A DNA stretch of 64,000 nucleotides from Daejeonella oryzae DSM 19973 (GTDB lineage Bacteria > Bacteroidota > Bacteroidia > Sphingobacteriales > Sphingobacteriaceae): contig NZ_KE383964.1 in NCBI RefSeq assembly GCF_000422945.1, positions 124,001 through 188,000 of the forward strand, in the 5' to 3' direction. Made by a program: the position numbers and the translations under genes. Positions 18,144 to 29,407 of this stretch are shown piece after piece (position 1 is the first letter of the stretch; the number at the start of each line of letters is the position of its first letter). The notes under the pieces are model-generated. The model ran no database searches, was not told the origin of the DNA, and saw nothing but the letters and a program-made list of their open reading frames with translations.

Positions 18144-18345
18144 ATATTCTAAGAACTTGTAACTCGGTTATTATCAGAAAGTTGGTTGGGATTTGTTGAG
18201 ATTTAATGGTTCGAAACCCTGTAAATGTTGAAAAAAACATATGTAAACGCATAATTTTTATTTTTTCAAAAGTTTCTTTTTTAAAAAAAAGATTATACAT
18301 TAGTACTATTATAATCAATACAAACCCTCACAAAACTAAAAGAAA

Positions 18346-18543
18346 ATGAAAAAATTTACCGAAGCAAAAAATTTAATCGAGTCTTTAGAGGCTGATGCTG
18401 ATAAGTTTTATAACAAAGCTAACAGCGCTGCTGGAACTCGTGTAAGAAAAGGAATGCAGGACTTAAAAAACTTAGCACAGGCTATCCGTCTTGAAGTTCA
18501 GGACATGAAAAATAAAGAAGCTGAAAAAGCTGCAAAGAAATAA
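18346..18543 (+). CDS. Histone H1-like protein (Hc1 type), small basic DNA-binding protein
   Basis: This 65-residue lysine-rich protein (MKKFTEAKNLIESLEADADK) resembles the short histone H1/Hc1-like proteins common in Bacteroidota. The middle GTRVRKGMQDLKNLAQAIRLEVQDMK is predicted helical, and the tail is EAEKAAKK. Such proteins are thought to compact or coat DNA in the nucleoid; that role is family knowledge and not shown here. It is monocistronic: a terminator precedes it and a hairpin terminator follows 18 bp after the stop. The 200-bp AT-rich upstream region contains no clear -7 box. Confidence 0.8.
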   Translation: MKKFTEAKNLIESLEADADKFYNKANSAAGTRVRKGMQDLKNLAQAIRLEVQDMKNKEAEKAAKK

Positions 18544-18561
18544 TTTTCTTTAATAAAACTT

Positions 18562-18597
18562 AAAAGCCCGGTATGATAATCATAGCGGGCTTTTTTA
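18562..18597 (+). terminator. Rho-independent terminator after the histone H1-like gene
   Basis: Arms AAAAGCCCG (18562-18570) and CGGGCTTTT (18586-18594) are joined by an inner TATGA/TCATA pairing and followed by T residues. Confidence 0.85.
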
Positions 18598-18759
18598 TTT
18601 TAATTAAGCCAGGATTCTTGACTTGAACCTGCCGGGATAAGCAGGCATCTGTTTATTATTGCTCAAAATCTGCTTTTAATAAATTTTCAGCTGCATTTCT
18701 ATCTAAATATCAACTGAAAATAAGTGTTGATCAATTTGAATATGACATTTTACCCCCGG

Positions 18760-19647
18760 TTAATCAATCAAATGTAGTGCTATTAACTCCTGTTCAATTT
18801 TAGAAAAGGTAGTTTTGCTGATGCTCACAAGAGGTAACCGAACTTCATCGCCGCAAATATCCAATAGTTTTAGTGCCGCTTTTACACCTCCCGGATTTCC
18901 TTCGGTAAAAAACAAATTAGTAATATCGATCATGCTGTAATGCAATGGTTGGGCTTCGATGAATTTGCCATCCAGGCACATTCTTACCATAGTGGAGAAC
19001 ATCCCCGGAAGCGCATTGCCAACAACCGAAATAACTCCTGCGGCACCCATCGAAATCAATGGCAGGGTTATCGGATCATCTCCGGATATAAACAAAAATC
19101 CTTCGGGTTTATCTTTAATTATTTGGTTAAACTGATCAAAATTCCCTGAAGCTTCTTTAACTGCAATAATATTCTCAAAATCGTGAGCTAATCGCAAAAT
19201 GGTTTCGGCATTCATGTTACTGCCTGTACGACCGGGTACATTATAAAGTATAATCGGAAGAGCCGACGCTTCGGATACCAATTTGTAATGCTGGTATATT
19301 CCTTCCTGCGTTGGTTTATTGTAATACGGACTTACAGAAAGAATGGCATCAAATCCAGTTGTGTTAAAATTCTTAATGGTTTCAACAACTTCCATGGTAT
19401 TGTTTCCACCAATACCGGCAACAAGCGGAACTCTGCCATTTACATACTCAACAGTATATTCCCAAACTTTTTTCTTTTCGTCATTACTTAAAGTAGCTGT
19501 TTCACCTGTTGTTCCCAAAGAAACCAGGTATTCTACACCTCCGCTGATAATGTGGTCGATAAGATTTTTAAGTCCTGTGTAATCTACAGAACGGTCAGAG
19601 TTGAATGGTGTTACAAGCGCAACACCTGTACCGTGAAATTTATTCAT
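18760..19647 (-). CDS. dapA: 4-hydroxy-tetrahydrodipicolinate synthase DapA
   Basis: DapA condenses pyruvate with aspartate semialdehyde, the first committed step to diaminopimelate and lysine. The 295-residue TIM barrel has the Schiff-base lysine K164 in IAVKEASGN, the catalytic tyrosine Y135 in LYNVPGRTG, and the GTTGET motif at residues 45-50. It is monocistronic on the minus strand, with its promoter apparently inside the 3' end of ligA. Its product feeds the DAP-type cell wall predicted from the MurE motif. Confidence 0.95.
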   Translation of the reverse strand: MNKFHGTGVALVTPFNSDRSVDYTGLKNLIDHIISGGVEYLVSLGTTGETATLSNDEKKKVWEYTVEYVNGRVPLVAGIGGNNTMEVVETIKNFNTTGFDAILSVSPYYNKPTQEGIYQHYKLVSEASALPIILYNVPGRTGSNMNAETILRLAHDFENIIAVKEASGNFDQFNQIIKDKPEGFLFISGDDPITLPLISMGAAGVISVVGNALPGMFSTMVRMCLDGKFIEAQPLHYSMIDITNLFFTEGNPGGVKAALKLLDICGDEVRLPLVSISKTTFSKIEQELIALHLID

Positions 19648-19682
19648 ATATACTTTTAATGCTTTAAATTCTGAACAAAATA

Positions 19683-22472
<2,790 letters not shown>

Positions 22473-22530
22473 ATAGTTTATTCTTCATTGGTTTTAATTT
22501 AGAAAGTTACAGAAAATTTGCTGAAATGCT

Positions 22531-23091
22531 TTAAATGAGGTTATAAAGCAGAATATGCTGTATTAATATGATTGTTTTTGCGTCTTTAAAATCGCCTGCC
22601 ACTAATTTTGCTTTAAGCTCTTCCGCGGTAAATTCAATAATTTGAATGTACTCACCTTCCTCTTCTTTGCCGCCACCGCGGCTCTTTTTCATTGCAGGAG
22701 AATATTCTGCAATGAATAAATGTCCTTTCTCCGTTAATGCAGCGGGAGAATAATAAGCTTCTGCAATTTTTGTAACTTCTGTAACCTGGTAACCCATTTC
22801 TTCTTCTATTTCTCTGAGCATACATTCCCGGGGTGTTTCACCTTTTTCAATCATTCCGGCGCAGCATTCAAATAATTCTTCCCCATCTCCATTCAGAAAT
22901 ACAGGTAATCTGAATTGCTGAGTTAGCAGCGCAGTTTTTCGATTTTTATCTATCAGCAGGGCAGCGCAACTTTCTTTCCGGTGATAAACCTCACGGCTTA
23001 TAAGTGCGCCTTTTATCTCGTAAGAAATGAGCTCCAAAAGGTATTTCTTATCAGAAAGAATATCTTTTCTAAAGATCTTAACGTTAGCCAT
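22531..23091 (-). CDS. NUDIX hydrolase (NudK-like nucleoside-diphosphate-sugar pyrophosphatase)
   Basis: The complete Nudix box runs from G79 to Y101 with G79, E85, R93-E94, E97-E98 and G100 in the GX5EX7REUXEEXGU pattern, so it should be catalytically active. The upstream strand ALLTQQFRLPVF and the general layout resemble GDP-mannose/ADP-ribose pyrophosphatases of the NudK/NudF group. Length is 186 residues. Substrate cannot be fixed from sequence. It is transcribed toward the ACP-phosphodiesterase-like gene and divergently from tyrS. Confidence 0.85.
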   Translation of the reverse strand: MANVKIFRKDILSDKKYLLELISYEIKGALISREVYHRKESCAALLIDKNRKTALLTQQFRLPVFLNGDGEELFECCAGMIEKGETPRECMLREIEEEMGYQVTEVTKIAEAYYSPAALTEKGHLFIAEYSPAMKKSRGGGKEEEGEYIQIIEFTAEELKAKLVAGDFKDAKTIILIQHILLYNLI

Positions 23092-23207
23092 ATCTCCTCA
23101 TTTAAATTGTAAAAGTTAATGTTCAGGGCCAATCATAACAGTTTCCCGAGGTAAGTTAATCAATTTCCTGTAGCATTGACTTGTTGCAGGGCTCAGCAAA
23201 ATGCTGT

Positions 23208-23235
23208 TTTGAATTTACTAATTCTATTATCTTTG
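23208..23235 (+). promoter_or_regulatory. Candidate promoter of tyrS
   Basis: TATCTTTG (23228-23235) is a full match to the TAnnTTTG -7 consensus. TTTG at 23208-23211 lies 16 bases upstream, somewhat closer than usual. The start codon is 25 bp downstream. Confidence 0.45.
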
Positions 23236-23260
23236 CAATCCTTATTAAAAATCTTTCGAT

Positions 23261-24544
23261 ATGAATTTTGTAGAAGAATTACGCTGGCGTGGCATGTTAC
23301 ACGATATAATGCCTGGTACCGAAGAAGAATTAAATAAAAATGTGACCTCGGGTTATATTGGCTTCGATCCAACAGCAGATTCTTTACATGTTGGTCACCT
23401 GACTCAAATCATGACACTGATCCATTTTCAGCGGGCCGGACATAAACCTTTTGCGCTGGTAGGCGGAGCAACCGGCATGGTGGGTGATCCTTCGGGCAAG
23501 TCGGCAGAACGCAATTTGTTGTCAGAAGATATTTTGAATCATAATGTAAAATGCCTCGAAAATCAGCTGAGTAAATTCCTCGATTTCGATTGCGGAGAAA
23601 ATAGCGCAGAGATGGTGAACAATTACGATTGGTTCAAGAACTTTAGTTTCCTGGATTTTATCCGTGATGTGGGAAAGCACATAACGGTTAATTATATGAT
23701 GGCTAAAGATTCTGTCCGGAAGCGTTTGGAAGGTGAAACCGGTATGTCTTTTACAGAATTCAGCTATCAGCTGGTTCAGGGATATGATTTTTATTATCTC
23801 TGGAAAGAAAAGAACTGCCAGGTTCAAATGGGCGGATCAGATCAATGGGGGAATATTGTTACGGGCACTGAACTTATCCGCCGTAAAGGCAGCGGAAGTG
23901 CGTTTGCAATCACTACCAAGTTGATTAAAAAGGCAGATGGTACAAAATTTGGCAAAACAGAAAGTGGTGCCATTTGGCTGGATGCGGCAAAAACATCTCC
24001 TTACCGTTTTTACCAGTTCTGGTTAAATACAAGTGATGATGATGCAAAAAGCTGGATCAGGATATTTACCCTTAAATCTAAGCAGGATATTGAGCAACTG
24101 GAGCAGGAACATTCTGCAGCTCCGCATCTGCGAATTCTTCAAAAAGCGTTGGCCGAGGAAATTACTGTTCGTACACACAATCAGGAAGCATTGCAAACTG
24201 CTCTAAAAACATCCGATTTTCTCTTTGGAAACGGATCATTGGAGTTTTTGAATAATTTAAGTAATGATGAAATTCTGGATGTTTTTGAAGGCATTCCCCG
24301 GTTCTCTGTTTCTAAAGAAGAACTTACTTCAGGCATCAGTGCACTGGATTTATTTGCTGGACATTCTTCCATCTTTCCATCTAAAGGCGAAGCAAGAAAA
24401 ATGATTCAGGGTGGGGGAGTTTCGGTGAACAAAGAAAAAATGACTGATTCATTAAAAGTTCTTAATTCTGAAAATTTACTGAATCATAAATATATTGTGG
24501 TTCAAAAAGGAAAGAAAAACTATTTTCTTATTATGGCAGAATAA
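23261..24544 (+). CDS. tyrS: Tyrosyl-tRNA synthetase
   Basis: This class I aminoacyl-tRNA synthetase charges tRNA-Tyr. The HIGH-type motif HVGH is at residues 43-46, the KMSKS-type loop reads KFGKT at 229-233 (the TyrS-typical form), and an S4 RNA-binding domain occupies the C-terminus from about residue 360 ([19 protein letters not shown]). Length is 427 residues. No tRNA-like leader or T-box was seen upstream, as expected outside Firmicutes. Confidence 0.97.
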   Translation: MNFVEELRWRGMLHDIMPGTEEELNKNVTSGYIGFDPTADSLHVGHLTQIMTLIHFQRAGHKPFALVGGATGMVGDPSGKSAERNLLSEDILNHNVKCLENQLSKFLDFDCGENSAEMVNNYDWFKNFSFLDFIRDVGKHITVNYMMAKDSVRKRLEGETGMSFTEFSYQLVQGYDFYYLWKEKNCQVQMGGSDQWGNIVTGTELIRRKGSGSAFAITTKLIKKADGTKFGKTESGAIWLDAAKTSPYRFYQFWLNTSDDDAKSWIRIFTLKSKQDIEQLEQEHSAAPHLRILQKALAEEITVRTHNQEALQTALKTSDFLFGNGSLEFLNNLSNDEILDVFEGIPRFSVSKEELTSGISALDLFAGHSSIFPSKGEARKMIQGGGVSVNKEKMTDSLKVLNSENLLNHKYIVVQKGKKNYFLIMAE

Positions 24545-24691
24545 TTTTAAAATCCGTTCGAATTAGTAAGTTGTCTTTCGTGTTTTATTGCTATTTTTCA
24601 ATTTGAAAATAAATAGGAAGAAGTGAAATTCATGCTCCGGTTTGTTTTTATTATGTTTTAAATATTTTATGAATCTTAAAAATCAATAAGA

Positions 24692-25570
24692 ATGACAACC
24701 AGACGGACTTTTATTCAGCAGGCAGGAGTATTATCTGCGGCAGCTTTACTTTTCAATTCCTGCTCTGTTTTATCCTCGCAACGGGAAAAACTTTTGGGGA
24801 TACAGCTTTACACTTTGCGAAATCAACTTTTTAAAGATGCAAAGGACACTATAATAAAGATTGCTGCCGCCGGGTATAATGATGTAGAGACGTTTGGATA
24901 CGACAGAAAAAATCACTTTTTCGGATTAACTCCTAAAGAGTTTAAAATGCTGCTAAGCGATAATAATTTGATTTCTTCCTGTGGTCATTATAATTCAAAT
25001 GATTTTATAAGAAGTAATAGCGATGATGAGATAAAAATGGCTATTGAAGCAGCCAACGCAATTAATCAGAAGTGTGTAATTGTTCCTTATTTGGTGGCCG
25101 ACCTTAGAGACAGCGAAGATGATTACAAACGTATTGCAGAAAAATTAAACAGGGCAGCCTTGCTTTGCAAAGACGCTAATCTGGAGCTGGCATATCATAA
25201 TCATGATTTTGAATTCACTCAATTTGGCTCTAAAACCGGTTATGATATTTTGCTGGATGAAACAGAGGCTGCTAACGTAAAAATGGAATTAGATCTGTAC
25301 TGGATTACACGTGCCGGCAAAGATCCTTTAGCCTATTTTGAGAAATATCCCGGACGATTTATTTCTTTCCACATTAAAGACATGGGTAAGGATAAAGTTC
25401 AAAATACGAATATCGGTGAAGGAATCATTGATTTTAAAACCATTCTGAGTCGCTCAAAACAAGCAGGAGCAAAGTATTATTTCGTAGAATATGATGAGCT
25501 GCCTAAAGAGGCTGATCCGTTTGAAAGTATTGCTAAAAGCAATAAATATGTAAGAGCTAATTTATTATAA
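24692..25570 (+). CDS. Exported sugar phosphate isomerase/epimerase family lipoprotein (xylose-isomerase-like TIM barrel)
   Basis: This 292-residue TIM-barrel protein has motifs of the AP-endonuclease-2/xylose-isomerase superfamily: GIQLYTLRNQ near residue 36, YHNHDFEF, MELDLYWITRAG and SFHIKDMG, which carry metal-binding Glu/His/Asp residues. The N-terminus MTTRRTFIQQAG has twin arginines and a hydrophobic stretch ending in a lipobox, LFNSC (C24), so it is probably a lipoprotein, possibly Tat-exported. It converges on the DUF1080/cytochrome operon. Exported members of this family act on sugars or 3-keto-sugars rather than sugar phosphates; the exact reaction is unknown. Confidence 0.75.
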   Translation: MTTRRTFIQQAGVLSAAALLFNSCSVLSSQREKLLGIQLYTLRNQLFKDAKDTIIKIAAAGYNDVETFGYDRKNHFFGLTPKEFKMLLSDNNLISSCGHYNSNDFIRSNSDDEIKMAIEAANAINQKCVIVPYLVADLRDSEDDYKRIAEKLNRAALLCKDANLELAYHNHDFEFTQFGSKTGYDILLDETEAANVKMELDLYWITRAGKDPLAYFEKYPGRFISFHIKDMGKDKVQNTNIGEGIIDFKTILSRSKQAGAKYYFVEYDELPKEADPFESIAKSNKYVRANLL

Positions 25571-25576
25571 TATTAT

Positions 25577-25609
25577 ATACCCGTCATCCTTTTGCAGGAT
25601 GACGGGTAT
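25577..25609. terminator. Bidirectional terminator hairpin between convergent genes
   Basis: Perfect 13-bp arms ATACCCGTCATCC (25577-25589) and GGATGACGGGTAT (25597-25609) lie between two convergent coding regions, 6 bp after one stop and 3 bp from the other. The GTCATCC core recurs in the hairpin at 54262-54298. Confidence 0.8.
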
Positions 25610-25612
25610 TCA

Positions 25613-26362
25613 TTAAAGGCGTTTAATCATTATATTTTTGAACCACACATTATCGCCGTGATCCTGTAAAGCTATATGTCCTGACTTATAAGTTCCGAAA
25701 CCGGGCATAGTGGCAAATTTACTTCCTGCAACCAGGCTCTTCCACTGATCATCCCATAAAGTTGTTGAAACCACATTGGTTCCGTTAAGGTAAAAATCAA
25801 GTTTACCTTTATTGGATATAATTTCTACCTGATTCCATTCACCTGCAGGCTTAACGGTTTCTTTGCTGCTCGGAATTAAATCATATAAATCACCCGCCCT
25901 GTGTTTATGGATTTTAGCATCCGGATGACCGTTATTATCCAAAACCTGCATTTCGGGACCTGTATTCCAGGGATATTTATATTGAGTTGTGTCTTCGTGG
26001 ATATAAAATATAATTCCGCTGTTTCCATTGGCGGCAATTTTCCATTCCATCTTTAAATGAAAGTTATCATATTCTTCGTCTGTTAGAATATCCCCTCCAT
26101 CCTGTACCTGCCAGTTTGATTTATTGCTGGCATCGAGATGGATGGCTCCATCGTCTACTTTCCATGCAGCACCTGCAGAACTTTTGCCGTAAGTATGCCA
26201 GTTATCTAAACTTTTTCCATCAAATAAAGAAATCCAGCCTTCTTCCTGAGAAGTTTGGTTTGTGTTTCCTGTAGAACCTGAGGTCATAGTTCCTGTGTTT
26301 TTAGTTATTCCGCAGCTGCTAAGAACTGATGAAACTGCAATTAGAATTAAGATATTCCGCAT
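25613..26362 (-). CDS. DUF1080 lipoprotein, 3-keto-disaccharide hydrolase family
   Basis: The 249-residue product has a lipoprotein signal (lipobox ending C17 in SSCG) and one DUF1080 domain (residues about 42-248): GWISLFDGKSLDNWH, then NGNSGIIFYIHED and PAGEWNQVEIISNKGKLDFYLNG. DUF1080 (PF06439) is a concanavalin-like fold now named 3-keto-disaccharide hydrolase. It lies 1 bp behind a cytochrome c lipoprotein and is the last gene of the leftward operon. The likely role is periplasmic or surface cleavage of 3-keto-glycosides made by the oxidoreductases nearby. The family assignment is firm; substrate is inferred. Confidence 0.85.
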   Translation of the reverse strand: MRNILILIAVSSVLSSCGITKNTGTMTSGSTGNTNQTSQEEGWISLFDGKSLDNWHTYGKSSAGAAWKVDDGAIHLDASNKSNWQVQDGGDILTDEEYDNFHLKMEWKIAANGNSGIIFYIHEDTTQYKYPWNTGPEMQVLDNNGHPDAKIHKHRAGDLYDLIPSSKETVKPAGEWNQVEIISNKGKLDFYLNGTNVVSTTLWDDQWKSLVAGSKFATMPGFGTYKSGHIALQDHGDNVWFKNIMIKRL

Positions 26363-26363
26363 A

Positions 26364-26813
26364 TTAATTAGTTTTTAAAGACATTATGTAATTAACCATT
26401 TCTCTTGCATCCTCTTTAGAAATAGTAGGATGTGCCGCCATCGGAATTTCTCCCCAAACCCCGGAACCCCCGTTGATGATTTTACTAACCAAAAGTTCCT
26501 TATTTGCTTCGGTGGCTGGATATTTGGCCGCTACTTCCATATAGGAAGGTCCGACCAGCTTTTCATTAACCTTGTGGCAGCCTAAACAATCTGAATTTGA
26601 GATTAGAACTTCTCCTTTAGATTTGCCTCCGGTTTCGGGCCCGGTGCCTATTTTATTGATATTAGTATCAACACTGGATTGCTGTGCAGTTGCACTTTGG
26701 TTTTCGCCTGCAGAAACTGTGTCATTTGCAGCACTAGTAGTTCCAGATTTATTTTCCTGACTGCAGGAAATAATTGACAGGCTTAGGGTAAGAATGATCA
26801 GCGATTTTTTCAT
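26364..26813 (-). CDS. Class I cytochrome c lipoprotein
   Basis: A 149-residue lipoprotein (lipobox ISC, C17) carries a Ser/Thr/Gln-rich linker (residues 18-65) and then a single haem c domain with CLGCH at residues 76-80. M125 in the PMAAHP motif is the probable second axial ligand. The domain resembles small electron-carrier cytochromes found beside GMC sugar dehydrogenases and DUF1080 proteins. It is 1 bp upstream of the DUF1080 gene. The most economical inference is that it accepts electrons from the GMC flavoprotein encoded at 31707-33386 in the divergent operon. Confidence 0.85.
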   Translation of the reverse strand: MKKSLIILTLSLSIISCSQENKSGTTSAANDTVSAGENQSATAQQSSVDTNINKIGTGPETGGKSKGEVLISNSDCLGCHKVNEKLVGPSYMEVAAKYPATEANKELLVSKIINGGSGVWGEIPMAAHPTISKEDAREMVNYIMSLKTN

Positions 26814-26891
26814 CAGGATAATTGGTTTTTTAAAATGGTTATTTTAATACGGATTTTATCAGAACAGTATAATTCAAATTAAAGTTTGAAA

Positions 26892-27947
26892 TTAAATTCC
26901 CAAAATTTTACGATTCAGTTTCTCATCACTATCTACTTTAGCAAAATCATCAAAAGCTTTTTCGGTAACCCGTATTATGTGATTTTTAATAAATTCAGCG
27001 CCTTCACGGGCTCCATCTTCAGGATGTTTTAAAGAGCATTCCCATTCCATTACTGCCCAGCCTTTGAAATCATATTCGGTAAGTTTGCTGAATATCCGTT
27101 TAAAATCAACCTGTCCATCGCCTGGTGAGCGATATCTCCCCGCACGCTTGAGCCAGCTTTGGTAGCCCCCGAATGTTCCCTGCTTGCCGGTAGAATGGAA
27201 TTCTGAATCCTTCACATGGAATGCCTTAATGCGCTCATAATAATGATCAATATATTGAACGTAATCCAGGCATTGAAGTACAAAGTGTGAGGGATCATAT
27301 AATAAACATGCTCTGGGGTGGTTGTTTACCTTTTCCAGGAACATCTCATAAGTAATACCATCAAAGAGATCTTCACCCGGATGAATTTCATAACAAACAT
27401 CTACACCATGCTCGTCAAAATGATTTAATATTGGAGTCCATCTTCTGGCAAGTTCTGTAAATCCGGCTTCAACTAATCCTTCGGGGCGTTGCGGCCAGGG
27501 ATGAAATGTATGCCACATCAGCGAACCGCTAAAAGTGGCGTGCGCCGTTAATCCTAAATTACGGGAAGCCTGCGCACCGTATTTTAATTGCTGGATTGCC
27601 CATTCTGTTCGGGCTTTAGGATTTCCTCTTAACTCCGCAGGGGCAAATGCATCAAACAAATCATCAAATGCCGGATTGACAGCAACTAATTGTCCCTGTA
27701 AATGTGTAGAAAGTTCGGTAATCTCTAAACCGCATTCATTAACTGTTCCTTTAATTTCATCTGCATAGGTTTTACTTTCGGCTGCTTTTTGCAGATCGAT
27801 AAATCGGGGATCTAATGTTGGAATCTGTACCCCTTCAAACCCTAAACCTTTGGCCCATTCGCAAATAGATTTCAAGTTATTAAAAGGCGCTTGATCGCTT
27901 ATAAACTGGGCAAGAAAAATGGCTGGTCCTTTTATCGTTGTCATGGT
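26892..27947 (-). CDS. Sugar phosphate isomerase/epimerase family protein (cytoplasmic TIM barrel)
   Basis: A xylose-isomerase-like TIM barrel of 351 residues with the metal-ligand segments ELSTHLQGQLV, CYEIHPGEDLFDG, LLYDPSHFVLQ and AFHVKDSEFH, ending GWAVMEWECSLKHPEDG. I use the ATG at 27947 (MTTIKGPAIFLAQ), the N-terminus typical of this family; a GTG at 27971 would add eight residues and overlap the upstream gene. No signal peptide is present, unlike the two other TIM-barrel enzymes of this island. It lies 20 bp downstream of the Gfo/Idh/MocA gene; in related genomes this pair is standard. Reaction unknown, probably epimerisation or isomerisation of an oxidised sugar. Confidence 0.8.
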   Translation of the reverse strand, partial: TMTTIKGPAIFLAQFISDQAPFNNLKSICEWAKGLGFEGVQIPTLDPRFIDLQKAAESKTYADEIKGTVNECGLEITELSTHLQGQLVAVNPAFDDLFDAFAPAELRGNPKARTEWAIQQLKYGAQASRNLGLTAHATFSGSLMWHTFHPWPQRPEGLVEAGFTELARRWTPILNHFDEHGVDVCYEIHPGEDLFDGITYEMFLEKVNNHPRACLLYDPSHFVLQCLDYVQYIDHYYERIKAFHVKDSEFHSTGKQGTFGGYQSWLKRAGRYRSPGDGQVDFKRIFSKLTEYDFKGWAVMEWECSLKHPEDGAREGAEFIKNHIIRVTEKAFDDFAKVDSDEKLNRKILGI

Positions 27948-27967
27948 GTTTAAGATTTGTTTGGTGA

Positions 27968-29134
27968 TCACATTTCGAAATCAGTCCATTTTTCTGTACT
28001 GAGACTACTTTTAACTACGCTGTCAATAAAAGCCATACCACGTATTCCATCATCAACAGACGGAAAGTCGAGTGCTTCTTTGGATGGTTCTGTATTATCT
28101 AATCTTGCAGAAAGAGTGAGGGCAAAATTGCGGTACAGATTTCCAAACGCTTCCAGATAACCCTCGGGATGACCTCCGGGAGTACGGCAATTATGAGTTG
28201 CGTAAGTTGACAGTACTCCGGTGTAATTTGATCCGGCTCTCAAAATCTGAGCAGGTTGGTCAAGCCATTTTACCATTAAAGTATTGGGTTCGTGCTGTGC
28301 CCATTCCAGTCCTCCTTTTTCTCCGTATAAACGGATTCGAAGAGCATTTTCTTCGCCTGCAGCTACCTGCGAAGCCATTAATACCCCATTGGCCCCATTG
28401 TCAAATTTCAGCAACACATTTCCATCATCATCCAGATTTCTGCCTTCTACCACAATATTGAGGTCAGCGCACAATTTGGTTATTTTTAATCCGGATATAT
28501 ATTCGGCAAGATGGGCGGCATGCGTTCCAATGTCTCCCATGCTTCCGCTTTTACCGGATTTTTTGGGATCTGTTCTCCAGGCCGCCTGGGCATTTCCTTC
28601 CCGTTCAGAAAGTTTGCTCAGCCATCCCTGAGGATATTCTACATAAATTTTGCGGATTTTTCCAAATACCTGATCTTTAACCATGGCTTTTGCCTGCTTA
28701 ACCATCGGGTATCCTGAGTAGGTATGAGTCAGCAATAAAATTTTCCCTGTTTCTTCTACTTTTTGCTTCAGCTGTTTCGCTTCTTCCAGATTAAAGGCAA
28801 TTGGTTTTTCAATCACCACATGAAATCCTTTTTCAAGAGCGAGCATTGCCGGTGCAAAATGAGCAAAGTTGGGTGTAACAATGGTTACGAAATCCATTTT
28901 TTCTCCTTCGGGAAGTTTGCTTTCTTTCTCTATCATTTCTTCAAAATTGAGATAGGTTCTTTCCGGTGATAGAAATAACATTTCGCCGCTTTCTTTAGCA
29001 ACATCGGGATTAATGCTCAGCGCTCCGCAAACCAATTCTACAAGGCCGTCCATATTGGCAGCTATACGATGAATGGCACCAATAAAGGCGTCTTTACCTC
29101 CGCCAACCATGCCCATCCGTAATTTTCTTTTCAT
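27968..29134 (-). CDS. Gfo/Idh/MocA family oxidoreductase
   Basis: A 388-residue NAD(P)-dependent sugar dehydrogenase. The Rossmann start is GMVGGGKDAF (residues 8-17) and the family EKP motif is at 109-111, followed by the beta-sheet substrate domain with GDIGTHAAHLAEYI. No export signal is visible, so it is probably cytoplasmic. It is the first gene of the leftward operon with the TIM-barrel isomerase, cytochrome c and DUF1080 genes. A 273-bp divergent region separates it from the transporter. Family members oxidise or reduce sugars at C1, C2 or C3; the island context favours 3-keto-sugar chemistry. Confidence 0.85.
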   Translation of the reverse strand: MKRKLRMGMVGGGKDAFIGAIHRIAANMDGLVELVCGALSINPDVAKESGEMLFLSPERTYLNFEEMIEKESKLPEGEKMDFVTIVTPNFAHFAPAMLALEKGFHVVIEKPIAFNLEEAKQLKQKVEETGKILLLTHTYSGYPMVKQAKAMVKDQVFGKIRKIYVEYPQGWLSKLSEREGNAQAAWRTDPKKSGKSGSMGDIGTHAAHLAEYISGLKITKLCADLNIVVEGRNLDDDGNVLLKFDNGANGVLMASQVAAGEENALRIRLYGEKGGLEWAQHEPNTLMVKWLDQPAQILRAGSNYTGVLSTYATHNCRTPGGHPEGYLEAFGNLYRNFALTLSARLDNTEPSKEALDFPSVDDGIRGMAFIDSVVKSSLSTEKWTDFEM

Positions 29135-29199
29135 ATAATTTCTATTGAATGATTATTGAATATGATTTTTAAAAATAAAAATTTACATTTAGTTAATAG

Positions 29200-29221
29200 T
29201 ACTAATCTAAATAATACTAAT
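29200..29221. repeat. Short direct repeat in the divergent control region of the sugar-oxidation island
   Basis: TACTAAT occurs at 29200-29206 and 29215-29221, 15 bp apart, in the region between the two divergent operons. It is a possible operator; nothing else identifiable is seen in 29135-29407 and no clear promoter was found. Confidence 0.3.
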
Positions 29222-29407
29222 GAAATCAGCTATTTACTTGAAGTTTTTCGAAAATATCAATGCCTGTTGGTGTATAAACAACACTTTATTTTTGAATATA
29301 ACTAATTCACCTTCAGGTAAGTTTTCAAAATAGCTTAATCTTCCTTTAACCAATAGAATCTGTAATCTTAAATATTCTTATAATCTCTAACCAAATCCTT
29401 AAAATCT

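Noticed and set aside
27947-27971. GTG start at 27971 for the TIM-barrel isomerase
   Set aside because: It overlaps the upstream gene and adds eight residues not expected for the family; the ATG at 27947 fits better.
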